64,000 nt of DNA from Notolepis coatsorum (taxonomy: Eukaryota > Chordata > Actinopteri > Aulopiformes > Paralepididae), in NCBI GenBank assembly GCA_963971535.1, contig OZ020585.1:153018103-153082102 (forward strand), written 5' to 3'. Both the position numbers and the translations under genes were made by a program. The notes beneath the pieces are model-generated. The model had not been told where the DNA came from, ran no database searches, and saw nothing but the letters and a program-made list of their open reading frames with translations. This document shows positions 42,798-54,290 of the stretch, piece after piece (position 1 is the stretch's first letter; each line of letters starts with the position of its first letter).

Positions 42798-42945
42798 GTT
42801 AACCTTCTGTAGTGTGGCAGTGAAAGGGTTAACCTTCTGTAGTGTGGTAGTGAAAGGTTAACCTTCCGTAGTGTTGTAGTGAAAGAGTTAACCTTCTGTA
42901 GTGTGGCAGTGAAAGGGTTAACCTTCTGTAGTGTGGTAGCGGCGT
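42798..42945. repeat. 29-bp minisatellite, second block
   Basis: About five further units of the same 29-bp repeat after the LINE tail. Confidence 0.93.
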
Positions 42946-43202
42946 TTCTGCCACTCTTCACAAGCAAAGAGACTGTTTCCATTCCCTGAAAACCCGCCCT
43001 ACTCTGCTCTGATTCGCAGACTGTGGGTGGGGGGGGAGAAACGCTGAATGTGATTGGATCAGAGTAGCCAGACAGACAGGCAGAGCAGCCAGCCGGACAG
43101 TGGAGCAGTGAGAGAGAGGAGACAGCGGAGGATTTAACGAGGCGCGTTAATACATTTGTTTATCTGGCTTACTGGCACTGCTGCGGATTCAAGCCAAGTT
43201 GC

Positions 43203-43276
43203 AATAATACAGTACAGCTCAATACACACAATTGTTAAGGGGATGCAGACCCAGAAAGACGTTTGTCTTGTCATCA
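43203..43276 (-). pseudogene. LINE-Y 3' UTR fragment
   Basis: Minus-strand match to the LINE-Y 3' UTR (complement of CAATACACACAATTGTTAAG and GGGGATGCAGACC). Truncated at both ends. Confidence 0.7.
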
Positions 43277-43992
43277 AATGAATTGCCAGCGTGCGTTCGT
43301 CCCGCGCGCCTCATCTCTCCTGCCTCGAGCAGCACCACCATGCAAGCAGCAGCAGCAGCAGCAGCATGCCCTGCGCGATTGTACAGTGTAACGTTAACAC
43401 AGCCCAGCTGTCAACTATGTTATTTAGATGTATTTAGCCATTAGGTTGCAAAAAATGCACCCTAACGAAATTCGTTCGCTCATAAAATTCTAACTGTGTT
43501 TTAATGGTTTTTAATTAAGTTAAAACACACGTTTTAATCTTTTTTATTTAGACTGCGTTTGTCACACGTTACGTTGCTTATAACTTATAACATTAAGATA
43601 GTGTATTAACATTGTTATTCTCTCTCTGAGAAAGGAGAGCTAAATAATGTGTCTGTGTGTTTTTTAACACCTCTTAATACCAGTACTTGATACCCCCTGT
43701 CCGCTCCCAGCCCGCACGTGTAGTTTTTCTCCTCATGAGAGAAAATCCTTGTGGAACTATATAACAATAATTACCTCATTTACAAGTTGTATTTAAGTTT
43801 GCAAATGAGGGCAAATAAGGGAACACATTAATGACAGTTCAAATATGTAAAAAAAATCAAGATTTCGATTTTTTGGATTTTCTGAACAGCAAGACATTTT
43901 CTTCATTTCCTGACACCTCCCCCTTGCGAATCAAATCGGGTTTGGTCACGTCGAGTCACATATTTGCATGTGCACTGTGTTAGTGGTGAATG
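43277..43992. other. Unassigned; CAG-rich patch
   Basis: A short CAGCAGCAGCAG run at about 43347-43365; otherwise nothing recognised. Confidence 0.4.
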
Positions 43993-44462
43993 AGCTCTGT
44001 TAAGGAAGGACAGGACACACTCACTGAGAAACATTGCTTTATACTGAAAACTGGGGTAAGCCATTTTAAGTTTATTAGTGAATCTTAAAAGTGAGGAACC
44101 AGCTGACTTGATTAAAGGGGCGTGTTTAAAACAGCCATTTTGTTTAGTTAAGTGCCCCCATTAAGGGACTGTTTCCTATTTACTAGCAGCAACTGATTTG
44201 ATAAGTGAGCCATTAAGAGCCTGCCCTGTTTAAAAGCAGAAGTCCAGACTGTGTTGAAATCACTCTGTACTGAGCTATGTTAAGGAAGGACAGGATACAC
44301 TCACTGAGAAACATTGCTTTATACTGAAAACTAGGGTAAGCCATTTTAAGTTTATTAGTGAATCTTAAAAGTGAGGAACCAGCTGACTTGATTAAAGGGG
44401 CGTGTTTAAAATGGCCATTTTGTTTTGTTAAGTGCCCCAATTAAGGGCCAGGTGTTAAGACA
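43993..44462 (+). repeat. Tandem 280-bp units upstream of the L2 ORF
   Basis: GTTAAGGAAGGACAGG at 43999 recurs at 44279; the following 180 bp match closely in both (TACTGAAAACT, GTGAGGAACCAGCTGACTTG, GGGGCGTGTTTAAAA). One full unit and one partial unit precede the L2 LINE directly. They could be 5' UTR promoter monomers of that LINE or an independent tandem repeat. Confidence 0.85.
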
Positions 44463-44479
44463 GCACTAATTAGTGATCG

Positions 44480-45930
44480 AGATTTAAAGGCTTGCTGGCT
44501 TAGCGTCAGCGAAGCGTCGAGAAACGAAGAGGGACAAACAGGAGGAGTTTTCCTGGAGTTCTCCGCAAGGGATCCACCGATCCACCCAGTGCTAAGTACA
44601 CCATAATCCTATATTTCCCTCCCACTCTGCTATTTCTATACTTCCTCCCTGCCACTCTTGACAAGACAATGTGTCTCATACCTATATCCACAATCTGCTC
44701 CTCTAGAACAGATTCAACCCACCCACGGCAGTTTGCTAGCAACCCGGCTAATCTCTCCTACCCTCCTACAGCCACTAATACACCTGTCACAGTACGGGGA
44801 GGCTTATGGAATTGTCAATCAGCAGTCAAGAAAGCTGACTTCATTACTGCCTACGCCCATAGTCTAAATCTGCAGCTCCTGGCTCTAACTGAGACCTGGA
44901 TAACCCCCAATAACTCATCAACACCTGCAGCATTATCTACAAACTATAACTTCACTCACACACCTCGACCCTCCAGACGGGGTGGAGGCACTGGCCTCAT
45001 GACATCTCCTTCATGGGCTACAAACGTAACACCACTCTCCTCTCTCGAATAGCATGCAGTATCTGTCTCTAATCCTTTCAATCTCACCATTGTTACACTC
45101 TACCGCCCTCCAGGTCCACTCGATCACTTCACAGATGAGCTGGATATGCTTCTAAGCTCCTTACCGGAAGATGGTACCCCTCTCCTTCTATTGGGCGACT
45201 TCAACCTGCCTGACTCATCTCAGTCAGTCATAGTAGTCTCCCTCCTACAATCGTTTGACCTGACTCCCACTGCCATGCCTCCCACCCACAAAGCAGGCAA
45301 CTCCTTGGATCTCATATTTTCCCATAACTCCAGCATCATTAACACCACGGTAACTCCCCTACATGTATCTGACCATTCCTTCATATCCTTCTCACTAACT
45401 CTCATGCTTAACCGAAAGGTCTTCACCCCAACTCAAACAGTCTCACTCAGACGCAACCTGCCCTCCCTATCCCCCTCCACCCTCTCCTCTGACATACTAT
45501 CCGCTCTACCTTTGAGTGACACCTTCTCTGCTCTCTCCACAGAGATGGCAACCTCCACCCTCATTTCAGCCCTTGCAACCTCCTTCAACAAGCTCTGTCC
45601 CCTCGTTGAGAAACCTGCCCGCCGTTCCCCACCCAGTCCATGGCTGACAGATCCAGTAAGAGAACAAAGACAGGTCCTGAGAGCAGCTGAAAGGAAGTAT
45701 AGAAAGTCACGCCTCACTGCTGACATCGACACATATCAGAACCTCTTGTTAACATTCTCCAAAACCATCACTAATGCCAAAGCTTCTTTCTTCCACCATA
45801 GGATCAAGGCCTCTGCCAAGAATCTTCGCAAACTGCATGCTACCATGTCCTCCCTCCTCACTCCCCCCCACCCCCCCCCCCTCCCTCATCTTTCTCTGCC
45901 GAAGACTTTGCAATCTTCTTTGAGGAAAAA
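44480..45930 (+). pseudogene. L2 LINE ORF2, endonuclease part
   Basis: Apurinic-type endonuclease domain of an L2-clade LINE. Frame 44669-45052 reads VRGGLWNCQSAVKKADFI, LQLLALTETWI (catalytic Glu region) and GGGTGLM, then meets a TAG at 45050-45052. The same frame resumes with NPFNLTIVTLYRPPG, LLLLGDFNLPDSSQS (GDFN motif), GNSLDLIFSHNSS and VSDHSFISFSLTL (terminal SDH motif). After a linker the frame is lost in a C-rich run (about 45868-45892), where the RT frame takes over. One nonsense codon and one frameshift therefore break an otherwise complete protein. The product would nick target DNA for target-primed reverse transcription. Confidence 0.85.
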
Positions 45931-47598
45931 GTGGAGAACATCCGCAGCTCCTTCTCCCAATCCCCACCCATTCCAAATGCTGAATCGAGAACCTCATCCT
46001 TCACTCTGTCATCTTTCTCTCCCATTACAGAAGCAGAGACCCTGACACTGGTAACGTCAAACCATCCGACGACTTGCCAGCTTGACCAGCTACCCTCCCC
46101 ACTCCTCCAGACCATAGCACCAGACATCCTCCCATTCCTAACGGCAACCATCAACTCCTCACTCAACTCGGGGGTGGTCCCCACCTCCCTAAATCAAGTC
46201 AGAGTCACGCCGCTCATAAAAAAAACAACCCTGAACCCTACCGGCATAGGCAACTACCGTCCTGTCTCTCTTCTCTCCTTCCTTTCTAAAACACTTGAAC
46301 GTGCTGTATCCAACCAACTTACTGCTTATCTCTTACAGAATGACCTCCTAGACCCTAATCAGTCAGGCTTCAGGACTGGTCACTCCACAGAGACGGCCCT
46401 CATTGCGGTCACAGATGCACTTCACTTAGCAAAAGCGAAAGGCCTCTCCTCTGTCCTGATTCTCCTAGATCTATCTGCAGCCTTCGACACAGTCAACCAC
46501 CAGATCCTCCTTGCGGCCCTCGCAGGAATTGGAGTGGCTGGCTCTGCGCTGACATGGCTGTCATCATACCTCAATGACCACTCCTACCAAGTGTCATGGA
46601 GAGGGACCCTGTCGGCCACCCGCCCCCTGCGGACGGGTGTCCCCCAGGGCTCGGTTTTAGGACCCCTTCTCTTCTCCCTCTACACTAAATCACTGGGTAA
46701 CATTATCACGTCTCATGGCTTCTCCTACCATTGTTATGCCGACGATACTCAACTCTTCCTCTCCTTCCCTCCCTCAGATATCCACGTCTCTGAGCGGATC
46801 TCGGCCTGTCTGTCCGACATCTCCGCCTGGATGACGACCAACCACCTCAAACTGAACCTAAGCAAAACAGAATTGCTCCACCTGCCGGCCAAATCCTCCA
46901 CCCTAACCGACCTTTCAATCACAGTCGAGAATGCAGCTGTGACTGCGTCCATGACCACCAAGAACCTTGGTGTTGTCCTCGACGACCAGCTGAACTTCTC
47001 TGCTCACATCGCAGCGACGACCAGAACCTGCCGATTCCTCCTGAGCAACGTCAGAAGGATCCGCCCCTTCCTGACAAAAGAAGCCACCCAACTCCTCGTC
47101 CAATCAACAGTCATCTCCCGCCTCGACTACTGCAACGCACTGCTCACTGGCCTCCCGGCCACTGCCACTAAGCCTCTTCAACTCATTCAGAACGCAGCGG
47201 CCCGCCTGATCTCAAACCTACCGAAGTCGGCCTATGTCACCCCACTTCTTAGGGACCTGCACTGGCTCCCCATTGCTGCACGAATCCGCTTCAAGGCCCT
47301 CGACCTAGCATACCGTGCGGCAAAGGGAACCGCTCCCGCCTACCTCCGGTCAATGGTCTCTAACTACACACCCTCAAGACCCCTACGCTCTGCATCTTCT
47401 GGCCGCCTCAGACCTACTCCTATCCAAGCTCCGGGAGGGTCATCAAAGAGAAGTTGCGTATTCTCAGTCCTTGCCCCACAATGGTGGAATGAACTACCCA
47501 CCCCAGTTAGGACAGCCGAATCACGTCCAATCTTTCGCCGTCAACTAAAGACGCACTTCTTCAACCATTATCTGAATAAAAAAGAAAAATATATCTAA
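45931..47598 (+). pseudogene. L2 LINE ORF2, reverse transcriptase part
   Basis: 555 open codons covering the whole L2 RT and C-terminal region: FFEEKVENI-type start just upstream, GNYRPVSLLSFLSKTLERAV, QSGFRTGHSTETALIAV, LILLDLSAAFDTVNHQILL, RTGVPQGSVLGPLLFSLY, YHCYADDTQLFLSF (YADD box), KTELLHLPAKSS, NLGVVLDDQLNFSAHI, SRLDYCNALLTGLP, NAAARLISNLPK, LHWLPIAARIRFK, and FSVLAPQWWNELPTPVR near the end. It stops at TAA 47596-47598. The 3' UTR carries the L2 hallmark CGCTTTGGATAAAAGCGTC and a short ATGTAAA tail (to about 47795). The domain itself is unbroken, so the copy is fairly recent. Confidence 0.92.
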
Positions 47599-47795
47599 CC
47601 CTAACTAACCGTACTGTCATGCACTTGTCCTAATAAACTAACCTACACTGTAGCACTCAACACTTTGATGAACATTGTTGCTCAGCTGTTAGAGTTGTGC
47701 CCTTCCTGATGGCTTGTCATACAGAACTTGTAAGTCGCTTTGGATAAAAGCGTCAGCTAAATGACTAAATGTAAAAATGTAAATGAATGAATGTT
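47599..47795 (+). other. L2 LINE 3' UTR and tail
   Basis: Ends AAATGACTAAATGTAAAAAT and GTAAATGAATGAATG. The hairpin-like AAGTCGCTTTGGATAAAAGC is conserved in L2 3' ends and recurs in outline in the minus-strand fragment at 3041. Confidence 0.85.
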
Positions 47796-48029
47796 GCCGC
47801 TAGCTTGTGGCTAGGCTAGCGTACATTGCTGATGCACGGCTGATCTAGTGCCTCTGTGGCTCTGCTGATTTGTCACGGTGAGATTCATGTGGTGGAACTT
47901 TGGTGTGCTCTTATGAATGAGAACTGCTATCTTGTCCGTTGTGTGTGGGTTTGTCTGAAACGACCGGTGGCTTGTGTGTGTTGCGTGAGATGCAGAAGTA
48001 AACATTGCCAGGCATTATAGTTCTCGGAC

Positions 48030-49080
48030 CGCTTTCAAGTATTAACATCACTAACATGTCACAAAAGCATGTAGAATGTAAAACGTTAGGTTGGCAATAG
48101 GTTAGCAACAGGTTCAAAGTGTCATTATATCGTTTTAAGTTTTCGATTTGCGATCGTCTATCCAAGCCGGAACCGGAAATGGATATTTTGAACCATGGGA
48201 ATTGTAGTTTTTTTGCGGCCATTTTGTAGAGGACATTCATAGCTGTCGGCCAGCGTTGTAATTTCTCCGATCTACACTTCCTGTCACATACTATGGTGGT
48301 TCAAAGTTCAGCGTTCTGAATTAATCATATCAATAATTGTTATGATTCGCGACAATAAGCCACAAAAGGTAACGTTTTGACAAATATTGAAACACAGTCA
48401 GTTTCTCCTCACTATTGTTAGCATGTAGGAACAATTAGATCTGAAATTAGTTTCAAAACGGTTACACTGTGGGGGAAATAAAAAAGTACAGTCGATTACA
48501 GTAGATATCAGTATCTGTTATTATGCACGCCTGGTGATACTAAATCCAAATTGAACTCGGGCATTTGAAAGATACTATATGTATATATATAAATGTGCGA
48601 ATTGGCTATAATAAGGTAATGTATAAGCATATATTCTATATTCTATAATAATATTTCAAATTGCATTGGTCCGGATGGGAGAATTCAGTACTGTATATAC
48701 AGAACCTTCGGTTTGATAATCTTCCCTTTATTAATTTCCTTAGATTTTTTGTACACATGATCTCAAGAGGGTACTGAACGAGGTCAGTGGTAGTCTTTTA
48801 AGTTTGGTCATTATTATCATGGTGTTATTCACTGTCAAAGATGCAAAGACAAATCATAATTCATATTTTACTTTGTTTCATCACAATTTAAGCAAGCCTA
48901 GTAATAGACACAATATTTCTGACACTGTGAATACATTCACTGAGGTCCATAGATGTACAGTACCTAGATACCAAGAATATGCAAATAGCCCTTGTAAAAG
49001 TGCAGCAATATTCCATTTACATAGGTATACATTTTATGCAGATTTTCACCTGGGGTGGAACAGGCTTTAGCATGTATATT
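48030..49080 (-). repeat. Dispersed repeat X, copy 2 (inverted)
   Basis: Complement matches 30808-31840. It lies near the right end of the 8.3-kb hAT-bounded unit. Frames on both strands are shadows of the repeat. Confidence 0.8.
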
Positions 49081-49279
49081 GATATTAATATTAATATTAA
49101 TTAATTGATTGGTGTTGGTATTAATATTAATATATAGTGTATATTAATATTATGTTTTCATCTGTGTCCACTGACCACTGACACACAGCTGGGGATGTTT
49201 TAAAAATATAATTTAATATATAATATAATAATTTGTGCTTCACCAAAAAATTTGGTCACCAGCCTCCACTGGTGTCAAT

Positions 49280-49603
49280 CCATTATTATCCATTATCAGG
49301 GCCAATCAGGGATGAACATAGTAACCTACCGGGTCCTGAGAGGGGGAATGAAAAATAGATGGAGCAATGAGAGACAGGTGAAAACAGAAAGACACTGGTT
49401 ATAAGTTCCTGTACAACCTGTTAAAAAACACTGTTTGTCCAAGTTAAGAACCAGGGTTTTTATATCAGCGTGTTTGGAGCTGCCATTCTACTGAACTACA
49501 CCGTCACTAGGAGGGAGGTCCAACATTCTGCCGTAATGTAATCAAATGGGAACTCCACCCACAATGCTATTCAGAACACAGTTTCGACCCTTACATTATA
49601 TTT
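49280..49603. other. Unassigned sequence before the L1
   Basis: May contain the 5' UTR of the L1 element; no landmark recognised. Confidence 0.4.
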
Positions 49604-50574
49604 TTGGGCCACTCCCTTCACAAAAAGCAGAAATCCCATCCGCTCAGGATCAGATGGCTGCTTGATTTTTTCGGGCTACGTGACTACTTCACATTAATAT
49701 TGATAACAACGTTAATTTTACACCATACGCTTACATTGTACATCATAGTTATGACTAGACAAATACAGAACAAGATTGGAATGTTAAATGAGGTGGACGG
49801 AGAATTTATTAGGACTCTGTTCCGTGCTGAACTTGAAGCTAGCATGCTGAAGCTAACTAGTAGACTGGACTCGCTCCAGGAGGAAGTAGCTAGCGCGACC
49901 ACGCGGCTCACTGGAGTGGAAGAGGAGATGACCACGGTGACAGCTATCGCTGAGACCAACTCCACCAAAATCTCGGCGATAGAAGACAAGTTGCTTGTTT
50001 ATGAACATAAGATGGCTGACCTAGAGGACCAGAATAGATGGTGCAACATCAGGATATACGGCTTGCCCGAAAACATCGAGGACGACGCGACGCGCCAATT
50101 CGGTACCTTGAAAGGATGATACCCCAATGGTTCCCGACCGTCATTCTACCGGAGATTGAGCGGGCGCATAGAATCTACAGGAACGGTTCCCCGGAGAAGG
50201 GCGAACGTCCACGCGCCTTTATATTCTGCTGCCTGCGGTTCACTATACGCCAGACTATTCTCCAAGAGGCCAGGAAACACCCTCCAATCATTGGTAATCA
50301 TACCCTTAGAATCGCAGCGGATTTCAGCAATTACACCACCAAACGTCGCAGAGCCTTCTCCAAGGCTATGGGAGTCACTCGCGAGAAGGGCATCAAGGTT
50401 TACCTACTATACCCTGCAACTTTGAAAGTCAAGTTGGGCCACAGAGTTGTTTCCTGCAACCGTCTGTTCACGTCGCCGTCCGAGGCAGAGTTTCCTTCGA
50501 CACAGCACGTGGCCCCCCCGGCCGAGGGTGGCAAGCCGGCCCCGGTGGAGCAGGCAACGGGCATCGGGGAATAA
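49604..50574 (+). pseudogene. L1 ORF1 (RNA-binding protein), frameshifted
   Basis: The first frame (49604-50119) has a coiled-coil region (LEASMLKLTSRLDSLQEEV, TNSTKISAIEDKLLVYEHKM) and then the start of the RRM-like domain, NRWCNIRIYGLPENIED. At about 50090 the reading shifts to a second frame (to 50574): MIPQWFPTVILPEIERAHRI, RAFIFCCLRFTIRQTIL, GNHTLRIAADFSNYTTKRRR and KVYLLYPATLKVKLGHRV, the usual L1 ORF1 C-terminal domain. L1 ORF1p binds the element RNA as a trimer. The hydrophobic stretch encoded before the coiled coil (about 49690-49750) is probably upstream leader, with the real start at MTRQIQNKIGMLNEVDGEF (49753). One indel disables it. Confidence 0.85.
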
Positions 50575-51245
50575 CAGGCCTCGGAGCATTGGTATGCTAA
50601 GTACGAGCCGTGCTTATTTTCTGGCTATCCAAGCTAACACTATCGCTACCACTCGCCTACCGCAGCTTTTCGGACAAACAGAACGGTAACATTCAAGGTT
50701 TATCTACGCTGTATTATTCCAGCAACGGGTATGCATACTGACTATTTTCAAGTATAATTCAGATGACCTGTGCTTTTTAACGCATTTGCCATTTTATTGT
50801 CTGAACATTGAACTCTGCACTGAACTTCGCATAGATTGTTATGCATAGTGTCTTTTTTCAAGTTGCACTTGGACAAACTGTGTTTCACAAGTTTCACTCA
50901 AACTAACTATGTTTTAACGTATCTGCCGGTCGAGGGGGATGGTCCTTTCTCGGCGGAGCTGCCTACGTGAATCAGGGTATAACAGGCCCTGAGCCTGATT
51001 AAGCTAAGCTCGGGGCATGCTGGTTGTCCAGCTCTCCTAGCTAACATTGCCGTTGCCACGTGCCTACTATGACTTTTTGCTCAAGCTGAACGATAACGCT
51101 CAAGGTTAGTCTCCAATGTATTATCTCAACAACGGGTACGCATGTTGTCCTTATTTCAAGTTTAACTCAGACGAGCTGTGTTTTAATGCACCTGTTTTTA
51201 TCGTCTGCACTTTGAACTTCGTATTGAACTCTACATAGATTTTAG
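50565..51245 (+). repeat. Diverged duplication in the L1 inter-ORF region
   Basis: GGGAATAACAGGCCTCGGAG (50567) and GGGTATAACAGGCCCTGAGC (50976) start two related blocks. Both continue with a GCTAAC...CGCTACC/CGTTGCCAC, AACGGTAACATTCAAGGTTT or CGATAACGCTCAAGGTTAGT, and CAACGGGTA(T/C)GCAT. Offset is about 405-410 bp; identity is moderate, so the duplication is old and may be part of the L1 family. Confidence 0.75.
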
Positions 51246-51495
51246 GGGCAACATGAGCCTCCCACACGTTACTCCTCGCCACTGAGAGTTCGAGCTCTTG
51301 CGGTGAAAAGATGCGACAGGCTGCCTCCTCGTGTACCGGAGGGGACACGTGATGCAAGGCTTCTATCCTCACTACAGCCGACCATTGGGAGGCATAGTCT
51401 TGCAACGTTCAAGACAGGGGAGGGTAGAATTGGAAATATGAAATTGGGATGGGAGAAAAATAGAAAATGGGGAGAAAAAGTGGATACATTTTTTT
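51246..51495 (+). mobile_element. 5'-truncated SINE in the L1
   Basis: Matches the 3' two thirds of the minus-strand SINE at 14656-15111, here in plus orientation: GAGCCTCCCACACGTTAC, CTGCCTCCTCGTGTACCGGA, CGACCATTGGGAGGC-type sequence, then AAATTGGGATGGGAGAAAAA and a T-run. The tRNA-like head is missing. It lies where the L1 endonuclease should begin. Confidence 0.8.
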
Positions 51496-51593
51496 TTTTG
51501 TAGTTGCTGTGCTCGGTCAAAGTGACCGACTTATGTTTGATCGATACCGGACAAGTATTCTGATGGGGGGGAGGGGGGAGGGAATGGGGGATT

Positions 51594-54290
51594 GTGAAAA
51601 AAGAGATTAACTCCATTTTAAGACAACAATCTGAATTTCAGATGCACAGAACAAGACAGCACTACTACTTTCACGGCTCCAGGCCTAGTCACCTACTAGC
51701 TATGAAGATACGTGCCAGTGAGCAATTTGCGGATATCCCTTCCATTAAGAACCAACAGGGGGAGGTAACCACCAACCCCAAAAAGATTAATGATACATTT
51801 CGCTCTTTTTATTCCAACCTGTACAAGTCAGAAGTGGTCTTTGATCATACCAAGCTGGAGGACTTTCTTAATCAAATCAACCTACCATAGATCTCGGAAG
51901 ATAAGCTGTTAGCTGCACCTATCACGCTAGTTGAACTTAGAGAGGCGATTGTGGATATGCAACGGGGCAAGGCTCCCGGATGGGATGGCATTCCACCGGA
52001 ACTCTATCTCGCATTCTGGGATGTACTCTGCCCCTTATTGCTCTCAATGATTTTACACTCAATCAAAGAGGGCAATTTTTCCAGAGATGTCAATATGGCG
52101 CTTATATCTGTTTTACTCAAGAAAGATACGGACCCCACCTAATCTGGCAGCTACAGGCCCCTAAGTCTCCTCTGAGCCGATCTTAAGCTATATGCCAAGG
52201 TTCTAGCCACCCGACTTCAAAAGCATATGACATCTCTAGTTCACCCTGATCAGACCAGCTTCATAAGAGGCCGCCTGGTTACTGACAACATCAGACGGTT
52301 ACTGCACGTGATTGATGCCAGCAAGGCTGTTGCAGTCCCTACAGCGGTCATGTCCTTGGACGCAATGAAGGCCTTTGACAGGTTGGAGTGGTCTTACTTG
52401 TGGGCAGTTCTTAGAAGGATGGGGTTGGGTGAGGGTTTCATTCATATGATCAAAGTTCTCTACACAAGGCCTTGGCCATGATCTTAACGGGGAAGTTCTG
52501 CACTCCACTCTTCTCTGTCTCACGCTCTTCTTGACAGGGTTGTCCTCTTAGTCCCGGACTTTTCGCCTTATCCCTCAAACCTCTAGCTCAATACATAAGA
52601 CAATCCCAAATGATATCTCCTGTTTCAATTCAGGGCACACATCACCATATCAGCTTATACGCAGATGATGTACTCCTGTTTATGCAGAATCCCTCCGTCT
52701 CTCTACCTCATCTTCTCAGCGTGATAGATGAGTTTCGCAGCCTGTCCGGCTTTAAGATCAACTGGCCAAAATCTGCTTTTCTTCAACTTAATGAGCCTGC
52801 GAAGGCTACCATCCTACCTGCAAACATACTTATGGTGGAGCACTTTAAATGTCTCGGGATTGAAATATTCCCCACTATTAGCCAGACGGTAAGGTATAAT
52901 TACTCGAGCTTGGGTGACAGGATTACGAATGACTTCAACAGATGGTACAAATAAAAAAATCCATTACAGGCCCGTGCGTCAATAATTAAAATGAATATTT
53001 TACCCAGAATTTACTTTATCAGCTCCATGCTTCCGTTACCTCCTCCTTTTGGTTACTGGCAGAAATTGCACTCTGCCTCATATAAATTCGTTTGGAACAA
53101 TAAACGCCCGTGCTTGAAGAGATCCACTGCCCAGAGGAGTAAACTCGATGGGGGCTTAGCATTTCCAGACTTTAAATATTATTTTCAAGCTTTCTCTCTG
53201 AGACCTCTGATCACTTGGTTTGACGCTCATGCAGTTGTGTCCTGGCAACCATTGGAGGAGAAGATGGTTTCCCCATATAGACTTCAGGATATTGTGTATA
53301 CCAACATATCAATTAAGCAATGCAAATTACAATTTGGCCCTCTTATCACACAACCCTAACCCTAACCCCATCCAGACTTGGCATGACACCCAGAAAGTGG
53401 GTACTAACCGCCATCAATGGCACACGCATTCCCCTCTATTTAATAACAATCTTCTCTTTATTGGACAACAACCTATTAGGTACCCTAGATGGGAAAAGAA
53501 AGGCATCCACACGTTGGGGGATATCTTCGATAACTCTGGTCTCCGCTCTTTCCAGGATCTATCCAACGGGTATGATCTTCCCGGAACCTCCTTTTTCTTT
53601 TCTTTACAAATAAGAGCAGCTCTGAAGGCTCATGGCGTTCCATGGGACGTTCCACTAGTGCATCACCGTTTTCACAAATTATTTTATGACAAAGAGACAT
53701 CGAGAGAATTCGTTTCTGACTTTTATCGCCATTTACTTATGTCCTCGTATAAAGACCTCCCCCTGGATACGATTTGGAGAAAGGATGTCCCGGAGTTGGA
53801 TGTAGATTTTGATTGGGATGCAGTCTGGGAAAATGTTCGGCTATCCTCACACAACCCAGATCACCAACAGATTCATCTAAATTTATTTCACAGGACTTAT
53901 TTGATTCCTAGACGATTGAATCTAATGGGTCTCAGACCTGACTCTCGATGTACCTTGTGTCCAAACGGTGCCACCGGAACATTTATGCATATGTACTGGG
54001 AATGTCCTCCTGTTGAGCTCTTTTGGGAAAATGTTACCTCTCAGCTCTCAGATATTTTCTCTTTGACCATACCTGTCTCTCCTTGTGTATTGTTATTGAA
54101 TGATGTCTCTCAATTACCGACCTCTACACATGTGAAAAGACTCATTTTAGCCGGCCTCACAGCCGCCAAAAAATGTATTGCCTCACGTTGGATTCACCCA
54201 GATAAACTCTGTCCGAAGGTATGGATTCTCACCTATCTTGATGTGATCGATCTGGAGATATCCACTGCACGTGTTATAGGGGTTAATTAA
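51594..54290 (+). pseudogene. L1 ORF2, RT and C-terminal region, decayed
   Basis: The endonuclease domain is absent. From 51594 the frames read RQHYYFHGSRPSHLLAMKI, FRSFYSNLYKSE, DMQRGKAPGWDGIPPELYLA, MALISVLLKKDTDPT (stop), [39 protein letters not shown] (first catalytic Asp), then a shift, HHISLYADDVLLFMQNPSV (YADD), FKINWPKSAFL, and INILPRIYF-type residues (KMNILPRIYFISSM). The last frame (53220-54290) has WKKGIHTLGDIFD-like residues and ends with the zinc-knuckle region CTLCPNGATGTFMHMYWECP. At least three stops (about 51888, 52139, 52952) and three frameshifts (near 52480, 52560-52610, 53360) break it. It is dead. The C-terminal order matches the L1/Tx1 group of fish. Confidence 0.88.

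Larger units (their letters stand above)
40931..49271. mobile_element. 8.3-kb hAT-bounded unit with nested inserts
   Basis: Left end CAGTGGAGGTTTCTC, right end in complement CAGTGGAGGCTGGTGACC; the 8-bp duplication GTGTCAAT flanks both (40923-40930 and 49272-49279). The shared TIR is short (about 9 bp) but the exact duplication at the expected place supports the pairing. It encloses a minisatellite, LINE-Y pieces, a 280-bp repeat pair, an L2 LINE and repeat X. No hAT transposase was found. Since chance pairing of an 8-mer next to a CAGTGGAGG end is unlikely, I accept it, but the great length is unusual. Confidence 0.72.

Noticed and set aside
42088-42945. CRISPR-like array
   Set aside because: Units are contiguous 29-bp repeats without unique spacers, in a eukaryotic transposon-rich setting.
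53349-53372. Interstitial telomere array
   Set aside because: Only about two and a half CCCTAA units, inside a LINE ORF.
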